Shown one piece after another: positions 16,801-24,734 of a stretch of DNA of 33,531 bases. Numbering within the stretch: the first letter of the stretch is position 1; each line of letters starts with the position of its first letter. The stretch covers positions 1 through 33,531 of the forward strand of contig CAIMGI010000101.1 in NCBI GenBank assembly GCA_903840505.1, read 5' to 3'. The notes beneath the pieces were generated by a model. The model saw only the letters and a list, made by a program, of their open reading frames with translations. It was not told the DNA's origin and made no database searches. The position numbers and the translations under genes are program-made. Origin of the DNA: an uncultured Bacteroidota bacterium. Its GTDB lineage: Bacteria; Bacteroidota; Bacteroidia; UBA4408.

Positions 16801-18054
16801 ATGCAATTAAAACGAGTTGTAGTAACCGGCTTAGGAGCTATAACACCTTTAGGTAATAGTGTTTCTCAATATTGGGAGGGCTTAATCAATGGTGTAAGTG
16901 GTGCTGATATTATAACTCGCTTTGATGCATCTAAGTTTAAAACAAAATTCGCTTGCGAAATAAAGGGTTTTGATGCCCTTAATTATTTTGATCGCAAAGA
17001 ATCCCGTAAACTAGACACTTTTTCTCATTACGCCATTGCGGCAGTTGATGAGGCAATGAAGGATTCCGGCATTGATACCGCTTCCATTAATTTGGATAGA
17101 GCAGGTGTTATTTGGGGTTCGGGAATTGGTGGTTTGGATACCTTCTTACACGAGTGTACCGAATTTGCAAAGGGTGATGGAACACCACGTTTCAACCCTT
17201 TCTTTATTCCTAAAATGATTGCGGATATTGCATCAGGTCATATTTCTATTCGTTACAGTTTTAGAGGACCAAATTTTACTACAGTATCAGCTTGTGCATC
17301 GTCTACAAATGCTTTGATTGACGCCTTTAATTATATTCGTCTGAACAAGGCAGATATTATTATTTCGGGTGGCTCGGAAGCAACGGTGAACGAGGCGGGA
17401 GTGGGTGGTTTCAATGCATTACAAGCACTTTCTACGCGTAACGATTCTCCTAAAACAGCTTCCCGTCCCTTTGATTTAGACAGAGAAGGTTTTGTATTGG
17501 GTGAAGGATCGGGAGCCTTAATATTGGAAGAATACGAACACGCTATTAGAAGAGGTGCAAAAATATATGCTGAAATTGTGGGCGGAGGTATGAGTGCCGA
17601 TGCGTACCATATGACAGCACCACATCCTGAAGGCTTGGGAGCATTGAATGTAATGAAAAATGCATTGAGTGATGCCGAAATGAAGCCCGAAGATATTGAT
17701 TATGTAAATGTTCACGGAACGTCTACTCCTTTGGGTGATATCAGTGAATCAAAAGCAATACAAGGTGTTTTTGGTGAACACGCTTACAAGTTGAACATTA
17801 GTTCTACCAAATCTATGACTGGTCATTTATTAGGAGCAGCCGGTGCCATAGAGGCAATTGCTTCAATATTGGCAGTTAAGAACGATATTATCCCTCCTAC
17901 CATTAATCATTTTACCGATGACCCTGCTTTTGACAGTAAATTAAACTTTACTTTTAATACAGCCCAAAAGCGTGTGGTAAATGCAGCTTTAAGTAACACC
18001 TTTGGTTTTGGTGGTCACAATGCTTCGGTGATTATGAAAAAATATAAAGCTTAG
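16801..18054 (+). CDS. fabF: Beta-ketoacyl-ACP synthase II
   Basis: Condenses malonyl-ACP with acyl-ACP in fatty-acid elongation. The 417-residue protein has the full Cys-His-His triad: Cys165 in VSACASSTNAL, His305 in NVHGTSTPLGD, and His342 in SMTGHLLGAAGAIEA. The N-terminal RVVVTGLGAITPLG and C-terminal NTFGFGGHNASVIMK are typical of the family. It lies 15 bases after acpP, its substrate carrier, and 8 bases before rnc. Confidence 0.98.
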   Translation: MQLKRVVVTGLGAITPLGNSVSQYWEGLINGVSGADIITRFDASKFKTKFACEIKGFDALNYFDRKESRKLDTFSHYAIAAVDEAMKDSGIDTASINLDRAGVIWGSGIGGLDTFLHECTEFAKGDGTPRFNPFFIPKMIADIASGHISIRYSFRGPNFTTVSACASSTNALIDAFNYIRLNKADIIISGGSEATVNEAGVGGFNALQALSTRNDSPKTASRPFDLDREGFVLGEGSGALILEEYEHAIRRGAKIYAEIVGGGMSADAYHMTAPHPEGLGALNVMKNALSDAEMKPEDIDYVNVHGTSTPLGDISESKAIQGVFGEHAYKLNISSTKSMTGHLLGAAGAIEAIASILAVKNDIIPPTINHFTDDPAFDSKLNFTFNTAQKRVVNAALSNTFGFGGHNASVIMKKYKA

Positions 18055-18062
18055 TATTCCTT

Positions 18063-18791
18063 TTGCTTTCTTCTACTTTACATTATTTACGTATATTTTC
18101 TTCAAAGGATAAGGACTTGATAAACTCCTTAAAGAATTTGTTGGGATTTTACCCTTCCAATATTTCTTTGTACAAACTTGCCTTTAGTCATAGGTCTGTT
18201 GCAATATCCAATAAAAATGGAATATCCACCAGCAATGAGCGATTGGAATATTTGGGTGATGCGGTGTTGGGTGCAATTGTGGCAGAATATCTTTTTAAAA
18301 AATTTCCTTTAAAGGACGAGGGCTTTTTAACAAAAATGCGTTCGCGTATTGTGAACAGAAAACAAATGAATAAACTATCCTTGAAGTTGGGTATAAATAA
18401 TCATTTGAATTATAATATTAACAATAAGCAATTGGGCGGTTCCATAAACGGTGATGCAATGGAGGCTTTAATAGGAGCTATTTATATGGATAAGGGCTAT
18501 AAAACAACCGCAGATTTTATTGTAAATCGTTTGCTGAAAATTCACATTGACCTGGATGAAATTGAGAACACCGACACCGATTATAAAAGTAAAATAATTG
18601 AGTGGGGACAAAAGAATAAACAAAAGGTGCAATTTGAAATTGCTGAGGTAGTTGGTGAGCCACACGAAAAGGTATATACAATTAACTTGATGATAGAAGG
18701 AGAAGTGATGGGTATGGGAAAAAGTTATTCTAAAAAAGTAGCCGAACAACAGGCTGCCGAAATTACCTGCGAAAAATTAGCAATAGCATAA
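18063..18791 (+). CDS. rnc: Ribonuclease III
   Basis: A 242-residue double-strand-specific endoribonuclease that processes rRNA precursors and structured mRNAs. The catalytic signature NERLEYLGDAVLG is at residues 58-70 and the second acidic site is GDAMEALIGAIYMD. The C-terminal dsRNA-binding domain starts near DYKSKIIEWGQKN and ends AAEITCEKLA. The start is a TTG eight bases after the fabF stop: an in-frame stop occurs five codons upstream and no ATG or GTG lies before the conserved region, so a rare start codon is the best reading. Confidence 0.95.
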   Translation: MLSSTLHYLRIFSSKDKDLINSLKNLLGFYPSNISLYKLAFSHRSVAISNKNGISTSNERLEYLGDAVLGAIVAEYLFKKFPLKDEGFLTKMRSRIVNRKQMNKLSLKLGINNHLNYNINNKQLGGSINGDAMEALIGAIYMDKGYKTTADFIVNRLLKIHIDLDEIENTDTDYKSKIIEWGQKNKQKVQFEIAEVVGEPHEKVYTINLMIEGEVMGMGKSYSKKVAEQQAAEITCEKLAIA

Positions 18792-18832
18792 GTTGGCATT
18801 ATCTGATTTAAATTACAACCTTTGCTACGCAG

Positions 18833-19297
18833 ATGGCAACCTTAAAACTCCCAACCGAAACCGATTACGATTTTATACTCATTGGTGTTTCGAGTAATAT
18901 GCCCGATTATAGAATATGTTGGGCAATCAATAATGCTTTGTTTTTGCAATTAGAAAAAGTAGATGATTACGAGTTGTTCGATAAACAAAAAAAAATTTCT
19001 GCTCCCGATTTGTTCGAAAAAAATCACCAGTCTACTTTTTCGCATTATATGGAAGAAAACGAAGAGACTTTTTGTTCCTACCACTTACTCTCAAATATAG
19101 GAACTGGAGTCGCGCTGGTTCCCGAACATAAAAAGGTAAACTACTTATTGTTGGTAAAAGGTCCGATAACGAAATCCGAAAAGAGGGAAATGCTTGAAAA
19201 TTTAAATGCCGTTTCTTTAGTAACGTCTGCCTATGAAATTGAAGTAAGTGAGATTAATTCAAAGAAAAATTTGATTGATATTTTTAATTCCTATTGA
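18833..19297 (+). CDS. IPExxxVDY family protein
   Basis: A 154-residue member of a small Bacteroidota-specific family named after its motif, seen here as VPEHKKVNY with conservative changes. The N-terminal DFILIGVSSNMPDYRICWAINNAL and the FSHYMEENEETFCSYHLLSN segment also fit the family. No signal peptide or membrane span; probably a cytoplasmic protein of mixed alpha/beta structure. It regularly follows rnc in this phylum, often with pyruvate kinase next; here the next gene is a glycosyltransferase whose ATG overlaps this TGA stop by one base. The biochemical role is unknown. Confidence 0.88.
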   Translation: MATLKLPTETDYDFILIGVSSNMPDYRICWAINNALFLQLEKVDDYELFDKQKKISAPDLFEKNHQSTFSHYMEENEETFCSYHLLSNIGTGVALVPEHKKVNYLLLVKGPITKSEKREMLENLNAVSLVTSAYEIEVSEINSKKNLIDIFNSY

Positions 19298-21261
19298 TGC
19301 GTTTTAATAAGTTAAGAAGTATAAAAGTTGCAAGCCTGATCCTGCTTATTGCACTTGTATGTTTTTTTGTTTTCAGGAATACGTTGCTAAGACATTATAC
19401 CGATAAATATGTTTCCGCTTATTCATCCCAGTACAAAACAAATATACAAGTAAAACAATGCGCATTTGTTGGTTTAAAAACCATTGCGGTGACCGGGATT
19501 TGCATTGCTCCAAGTGAAACCGATAGTCTGCTTTATATTGGCGATATAAAAGCCGGTATTAGTTTGTGGGGATTGCTAAAAGGCCACATTCGCTTTACCA
19601 ATTTGGAAATAGAAAATGCCTCTTTACATATCATTAAGAAGAGTGAAAAAAATAATTTTTCTTTTTTGATGAAAAACAAAGTGAAAGAAAAGCAAGACAC
19701 GCTTTCACTTTCTGATGCGAGTGATTATGGCTCTTTGGCCAATTCTATTATAAATACAATGTTTGATGTTATTCCTTCCAGTGTGCAATTCAAAAACGTA
19801 TCCATACAATTAAACACCGATAGTCTTTCAGTACGATTGCATACTCCTCAACTTATAATCGATGAAGACAATTTTCAAGCACAGTTTACAAGTGAGGAGG
19901 ACAGTATAAAAAATACCTGGCAGGCTAAAGGAATAATTAACAAGGATAACAATACAGCTCAATTGAAGTTGTTCAGTAAGGATACTGCTGTTATGTTTCC
20001 TTTGTTAAAAAATAAATACAAACTAAGTATGGGTTGCGATACGATGTTCTTGAGTCTTGCCGCATCCGATTACAGCAATGGGGTATTAACATTAACGGGG
20101 AAAGCGCGTTTAAATAATTTACAGGCAAATCACTGGCGCATATCACCTAAAAATGTGGTGATAAAGGAATGTGCCGTAAACTACAGCGTATCCATCGGAA
20201 ACAATTATTTTCAAATAGACAGCGCAACCAATGTACGTTTGAATAGCATAGATATTCATCCTTTTGCTAAATATGTTTTGAGTCCGTCTCAACAGCTAAG
20301 TTTAAAAGTTACGATACCGGAAAGCAATGCGCAGGATTTTTTTGAATCGCTGCCTACCGGACTTTTTACAAACTTGGAAGGAATTAAAACACAAGGAAAA
20401 TTGGCTTACCAACTTTATTTTTCCATTGATAGTGATTTGCCCGATAGCTTGCAATTTTCTTCTGCTTTAAGTAAAAAGGATTTTAAAATACTGTTGTATG
20501 GCAATACTGATTTGCGGAAAATTAATGGCGACTTCATTTATACTGCTTATGAAAAGGAAAAAGCGGTTCGTACATTTTCAGTAGGTGAGGGTAATCCAAA
20601 CTATGCAGCCTTGGATAACATCAGTATTTTTTTAAAGAATGCCATTATGACTTCAGAGGATGGTAATTTCTATGGACACAGCGGCTTCAATGAAAATATG
20701 TTTCGAAAATCCATTGCTGAAAATTACAAGCAAAAAAGGTTTGTTAGGGGAGGTAGTACCATTTCAATGCAATTGGTTAAAAATGTTTTTTTACGCAGAA
20801 ATAAAACAATTGCCCGAAAGGTGGAAGAGGCACTTATTGTATGGCTTATTGAAAGTAACAGGTTGGTGAGCAAGAGCAGGATGTATGAAGTATATTTGAA
20901 TATTATTGAGCTGGGACCTAATGTATATGGAGTAGGTGAGGCGGCTCGTTTTTATTTTAACAAATCGGCATCGCAACTCACCTTGGAAGAAAGTATTTTT
21001 ATAGCAATGATTGTTCCTCGCCCTAAATGGTTTAAATATAATTTTGATGAGCAAGGGAAATTAAAACCATCAACAGCAGATTTCTATAATGTTATTGCAG
21101 GACATTTTGTAAAAAGAGGGCTTATCACAGAAGATGAAAAGGCTGCTTTATTGCCCGAGATAGAACTTGCTGGAATAGCACGCAATTATATTATTAAAAA
21201 GGATACAACACTTTTAAAAGAGGAAAAGCAATTGGATGTGCCTGAAGGATACGAGTACTAA
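19297..21261 (+). CDS. Monofunctional peptidoglycan glycosyltransferase (GT51) with a large N-terminal region
   Basis: The ORF track starts at TTG 19294; the ATG at 19297, overlapping the previous stop (TGATG), is preferred, giving 654 residues. One N-terminal membrane span (about 8-27) is followed by roughly 400 beta-rich residues resembling AsmA-like envelope proteins. The GT51 domain is at about 435-615: SEDGNFYGHSGF with the first catalytic Glu, GGSTISMQLVKN, RKVEEALIVWLIE, then MYEVYLNIIELG and GVGEAARFYFNKSASQLTLEE. It polymerises lipid II glycan strands in the periplasm. There is no transpeptidase domain. Typical monofunctional enzymes are about 230-280 residues, so this is an unusually long architecture; similar long forms may occur elsewhere in Bacteroidota. 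Confidence 0.88.
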   Translation: MRFNKLRSIKVASLILLIALVCFFVFRNTLLRHYTDKYVSAYSSQYKTNIQVKQCAFVGLKTIAVTGICIAPSETDSLLYIGDIKAGISLWGLLKGHIRFTNLEIENASLHIIKKSEKNNFSFLMKNKVKEKQDTLSLSDASDYGSLANSIINTMFDVIPSSVQFKNVSIQLNTDSLSVRLHTPQLIIDEDNFQAQFTSEEDSIKNTWQAKGIINKDNNTAQLKLFSKDTAVMFPLLKNKYKLSMGCDTMFLSLAASDYSNGVLTLTGKARLNNLQANHWRISPKNVVIKECAVNYSVSIGNNYFQIDSATNVRLNSIDIHPFAKYVLSPSQQLSLKVTIPESNAQDFFESLPTGLFTNLEGIKTQGKLAYQLYFSIDSDLPDSLQFSSALSKKDFKILLYGNTDLRKINGDFIYTAYEKEKAVRTFSVGEGNPNYAALDNISIFLKNAIMTSEDGNFYGHSGFNENMFRKSIAENYKQKRFVRGGSTISMQLVKNVFLRRNKTIARKVEEALIVWLIESNRLVSKSRMYEVYLNIIELGPNVYGVGEAARFYFNKSASQLTLEESIFIAMIVPRPKWFKYNFDEQGKLKPSTADFYNVIAGHFVKRGLITEDEKAALLPEIELAGIARNYIIKKDTTLLKEEKQLDVPEGYEY

Positions 21262-21262
21262 T

Positions 21263-22720
21263 TTATTTTTGGTAGTACAATTTTTTCTTTTTCGTAATTC
21301 CCCAATATTCCAATAGTTGTGCATTTAGTTCCGATTTAGCTGGGTCTTCAATTTTTCCCCAGGCCATTATACTACAATCATATTCTAATAGCACTGTGTT
21401 ATCTTTTGATAGTGAGATTGCTTCCAAGGCTTTCTTTTCACAGTCATTTTTAGAAAATTCGGGTTTGTCCGCAAATGTAAAAATTATTGAAAATACGATT
21501 ATTACAGGTAAATACCTTTTTAAAAAATAAGGATTAAAGTTTTTAATTAAAAAATAAGTTGACATACCATAGATTAAAATTAGTGCAATTGTAATGGGCA
21601 TTATGGTATCGTACCTAATAATGTTTGGGCGGCAATTTCGATAGCCACCAAGCGGTAAAAGTAGAATATATAAAAGAGAAAATATTCCAATCCATTTTAA
21701 AAGGTTTAAAATTTTAATTCCTTCCTCATTATTTAATTTTCTATTAATTAAATAAGCATTTATACCTATCATGATAAGTAATATTGGGAAACCTATTTTT
21801 TGAGTCAACAGATAATAAAGGCCCATCGGAAGTCTAATATATCTTTCATAAATAGAAATATTATCACTTTCGTAAATGGAATTGTAGTTATGACTACCTA
21901 TATATAATGAATACAGACTCAATATACTGATAGAAAAATGTGCTTTTGGAATTATTTTCAAAGATTGTATTATTTTAAATATGAAGGAAGAACCTACAAA
22001 TTGATGATAGTTAGATTTGATTTGGTAAAAGAAATAAAGTAGTGATATTACTAAGACAATTCCGGGTGTTAATGGACCATTTAGTGTAAGGAAAACAGTG
22101 AATACAAACAATAGAATTAATCCCAATTTATTTGAAATGAAATTTGTTTGATGAAAAGTGGCATTGAAAAAGGGAAGATAAAACAGCAATAGTAATGTGC
22201 AGGGCAATGCATAGAAGAACGTATAAGTTATGGAAGGGTCAATTATTCCCATATAGCTTCTATAGCCATTTGTCTGAAAAAGTGGTACTATAATAATTAC
22301 TGACAATATAAATGATCTATTGAATATTTTTCGTGTTCCTGTAATATAAAATGCCAGTAAAATAAGTAAGCCAATTTGTATAATAATTTTTGCGATTGCA
22401 CAAGACAAATAAATGGATTCAATCGGGCTAACAAAATTTTGAAGTGTGGATGGAAGATGTTTAAAGTACTTGGAATAAGTCCATTGTCCAAAAAAACGAT
22501 TAGGGTTAGGATATACTGCATTTTTTGAAATAACTGTTAAGCCTAATGGGTCTTCAAATATTTTTTGCAACTCTTTTGAAGGTAGAATACATTCAGCCAT
22601 ATCTCCATCTAATGGCATTTTCAAATGTTGTACAAATGAATAGCTTAAATCTGTGATTAAAAGAATAAAAAGAAGATATATTACTCTTTTAGATACGATA
22701 TTTTGTTCACTTAACCCCAA
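21263..22720 (-). CDS. Multi-span membrane protein of unknown function
   Basis: A 485-residue, very hydrophobic protein with roughly ten membrane spans and a C-terminal soluble tail (about 425-485). The likely start is TTG at 22720; the frame closes 11 codons upstream and the next ATG (MPLDGDMAEC) would remove the first span. An early extracytoplasmic loop with MPLDGDMAECILPS, following one span and carrying acidic residues, recalls membrane glycosyltransferases of the GT-C type, but no diagnostic motif confirms this. Its stop is one base from the stop of the convergent GT51 gene. A candidate promoter lies upstream. The gene is noticeably more AT-rich than the housekeeping genes. Confidence 0.65.
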   Translation of the reverse strand: MGLSEQNIVSKRVIYLLFILLITDLSYSFVQHLKMPLDGDMAECILPSKELQKIFEDPLGLTVISKNAVYPNPNRFFGQWTYSKYFKHLPSTLQNFVSPIESIYLSCAIAKIIIQIGLLILLAFYITGTRKIFNRSFILSVIIIVPLFQTNGYRSYMGIIDPSITYTFFYALPCTLLLLFYLPFFNATFHQTNFISNKLGLILLFVFTVFLTLNGPLTPGIVLVISLLYFFYQIKSNYHQFVGSSFIFKIIQSLKIIPKAHFSISILSLYSLYIGSHNYNSIYESDNISIYERYIRLPMGLYYLLTQKIGFPILLIMIGINAYLINRKLNNEEGIKILNLLKWIGIFSLLYILLLPLGGYRNCRPNIIRYDTIMPITIALILIYGMSTYFLIKNFNPYFLKRYLPVIIVFSIIFTFADKPEFSKNDCEKKALEAISLSKDNTVLLEYDCSIMAWGKIEDPAKSELNAQLLEYWGITKKKKLYYQK

Positions 22721-22767
22721 TTTTTTAAAATATAAAAACGTTAATCCTTTTTATTCAAGGCACAAAA

Positions 22768-22799
22768 CAAATTTAAGTTATTTACAACCGCCAGCCAAT
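22768..22799 (-). promoter_or_regulatory. Candidate sigma-A-type promoter of the membrane protein gene
   Basis: On the minus strand: ATTG (22799-22796), a 20-base spacer, then TAAATTTG (22775-22768), an exact -7 consensus. The predicted leader before the TTG start at 22720 is about 40 bases. Confidence 0.5.
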
Positions 22800-22814
22800 T
22801 TTAAGTATGGGCTT

Positions 22815-23579
22815 TTATCGGCTAATTAATAGCTGCTTGTATATGCAGCCTTTTTCTCCTTGAATTTTAAGAGTATAAATTCCATTTGGAAGGATTCTAA
22901 CATCAATTTTATTATTTGTAATGCCATTTAAGACAACACTGCCCATTGATGAATAAATAGAATAATTGATGCTTTCATTTAATGTGCCGGTAATCATAAA
23001 CTCACTTGAACAGGGATTCGGAAATACTATTATTTGGGATACTAACTTTTGATTCTCATAGATTCTCGTAGCAACAGTTTGTCCCGCTTTTATTGAATCA
23101 CCTGAAATGGTATTGAACCCGCAAGTAAGAATTTTTAAGGTATCATTGTTTGAGCTACAATTCAGTTCTATCCATCCAAGAAAATTTGAATTACCTGAAT
23201 TGATTTTTATTCCTAAATATTTGTTTCCGGCTCCTTTAAATTGTCCGGCATTATTAAAAGTACCCAATACTCCACCTGCATCGAAGTTCCCCACTACTGG
23301 GTCGTTAAAGTTCAATGTGTCGGGATATCCAAAATTTGAATTGTCAAGAATTTTTGAGGAATTAACAGCATTTGCCCTTGCTGCATATACACCCGGTTGT
23401 AAAGTTATAATATCAAAAGTGTAATCGTTACTGCCATCATTGTCTATATCCATTGAAAGTTGGCTTGGTCCGACCAATGTTTGATTGATGGAATAAGAAT
23501 TTATTTGCGAATAGGATAAAAAATATAGAAGTAAGAATAATACTGTTAAGTTGGCTCTAACAAAAGGCAATTGATTCAT
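22815..23579 (-). CDS. Secreted protein with T9SS type A sorting domain
   Basis: A 254-residue protein with a signal peptide at about residues 8-25 (ANLTVLFLLLYFLSYSQ). The middle part holds DIDNDGSNDYTFDI, an Asp/Asn-rich loop that looks like a calcium-binding turn, and a beta-rich domain with YLGIKINSGNSNFLGWIELN, a pattern seen in many surface proteins of the phylum. From about residue 180 the type A sorting domain runs VFPNPCSSEFMIT ... LPNGIYTLKIQG, ending KQLLISR. It is therefore probably exported by the type IX system. Molecular function unknown. The -7 box TACCTTTG lies 26 bases upstream. Confidence 0.8.
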   Translation of the reverse strand: MNQLPFVRANLTVLFLLLYFLSYSQINSYSINQTLVGPSQLSMDIDNDGSNDYTFDIITLQPGVYAARANAVNSSKILDNSNFGYPDTLNFNDPVVGNFDAGGVLGTFNNAGQFKGAGNKYLGIKINSGNSNFLGWIELNCSSNNDTLKILTCGFNTISGDSIKAGQTVATRIYENQKLVSQIIVFPNPCSSEFMITGTLNESINYSIYSSMGSVVLNGITNNKIDVRILPNGIYTLKIQGEKGCIYKQLLISR

Positions 23580-23604
23580 TGTCTTTATATTTAAATTGTT
23601 ATTT

Positions 23605-23612
23605 CAAAGGTA
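23605..23612 (-). promoter_or_regulatory. Candidate -7 box for the 22815-23579 gene
   Basis: TACCTTTG on the minus strand matches TAnnTTTG; the same octamer precedes ruvB. No good -33 TTTG is seen, so confidence is limited. Confidence 0.35.
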
Positions 23613-23778
23613 CAAAAAGGGAATGGTTTGAATATGATTTATATCAGTTGCCCGATAATCTGCAGAACCTAGTTTGAGATTTTTCATTTATTTTTTTTGT
23701 AATCGTTTTAGGTTTCTTTCAATGTAATTTTCAGTGGGCAATAAAATGTTTTGTATAGGTTTGTTGCAATGTGTGCAA

Positions 23779-24261
23779 TTACATTGGCTTCAACTCTTTT
23801 TTCATTACAACAATATTTATATCCTTTATTGCTAATCTTTCAAAGGGTGTCCAACCTAGACGTATATAAAGCGACTCAGCAGTATGCGTAAATAAATAAA
23901 TTTCTTTTAGTTTAAGTTCTTTTGCATGTTCTTCTATTTTTTCGCAAAGTAATGCACCGTAACCTTTGTTGCGATTTTCAGTTGTGGTATAAACCAAAGC
24001 AAGCCAGGGACCATAAATATTAAATTGGGGTTCTATGTCTAGCAAGGCTACGTGATAGTATAATCAACCTGTTGCAATGGGTACATTATCAATGCTCATT
24101 ATAATTTGGAATGGAACTGCTTCGGTTGCAGGAATTGAAAGTTTTTGAATAGTTGTTCCAGCAGGAATATGCCATTCTTTCAAATACCAGTCTGCAATAA
24201 GGTGTATGTTAGTTATATCTTCTGAACTTACTTTCTTATATGAAATGGTAGTTGCTGTCAC
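23779..24261 (-). pseudogene. GNAT-family N-acetyltransferase interrupted by one in-frame TGA
   Basis: The two ORFs at 24064-24261 and 23779-24045 are in the same frame and read as one 160-codon gene with a TGA at 24066-24064 (codon 66). The sequence runs NVPIATG-stop-LYYHVALLDIEPQF, where a glycine (GGA to TGA) would fit. The C-terminal half is a good GNAT core: GPWLALVYTTTENRNKGYGALL includes the acetyl-CoA-binding R/N-x-x-G-x-G/A loop, followed by IYLFTHTAESLYIRLGWTPFE. The start is GTG; a stop lies two codons upstream. Everything except one codon is intact, so this is a very recent mutation or a sequence error. Substrate unknown. Confidence 0.8.
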
Positions 24262-24296
24262 ATGCTAATAAATTGAACCAATCTAGTATAGAAGTA

Positions 24297-24695
24297 CTAA
24301 TTGCTTTTGTTTGCTGCTATATTGTCTCGGGTATTTTTTTGAACTGCAATTGCTCCGAATAAAGCCAACAAAAATGAAAATGCATAAAATCCCTTTTCAC
24401 TTGGTAGCATAGTTGCGTTCCAAAGTCCGATGGTTAATAATACAATGGATAAGGTTGTGGCAAACCAACAAATTCCATAATAAAGGTCCGTTACCGGTAA
24501 CTCTTCCAATCGGTCGCGAACACTTTTTTGCAAAGATACAACTGCAAAAAGTCCAAACATTAATACGGTAAAATAATAGCCTTTTTCGTTTAAAAGCATT
24601 TCTACATTCCAAAGTCCAACCAGGTAACCAATCATCCCTACTCCAAGAGCAATCCAAGATGCAGCTACGAATGCGTTTGATGTTTTTTGTGCCAT
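24297..24695 (-). CDS. YiaA/YiaB-type inner-membrane protein
   Basis: A 132-residue membrane protein built from two copies of a two-helix unit: SWIALGVGMIGYLVGLWN ... KGYYFTVLMFGLFAVVSLQKSVRD, then WFATTLSIVLLTIGLWN ... KGFYAFSFLLALFGAIAVQKNTRD. This internal repeat, with GLWN, KG(F/Y)Y and QK..RD in each half, is the YiaAB domain. The E. coli relatives have no firmly established function. It lies 39 bases after the large PNGase F-like gene on the same strand and may be co-transcribed, though no functional link is apparent. Confidence 0.85.
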   Translation of the reverse strand: MAQKTSNAFVAASWIALGVGMIGYLVGLWNVEMLLNEKGYYFTVLMFGLFAVVSLQKSVRDRLEELPVTDLYYGICWFATTLSIVLLTIGLWNATMLPSEKGFYAFSFLLALFGAIAVQKNTRDNIAANKSN

Positions 24696-24734
24696 TTTAT
24701 ATATGATTTTAATTTATAACTAAAACAATTTAAC

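Noticed and set aside
23721-23785. Inverted repeat AATGTAATT ... AATTACATT as an insertion-sequence end or operator
   Set aside because: Nine AT-rich bases 47 apart, no flanking target duplication or transposase; expected by chance in this composition.
24064-24066. UGA recoded as glycine (alternative genetic code)
   Set aside because: The expected residue at this TGA is glycine, but TGA clearly ends the IPExxxVDY gene and ywbE in the same window, so the standard code applies.
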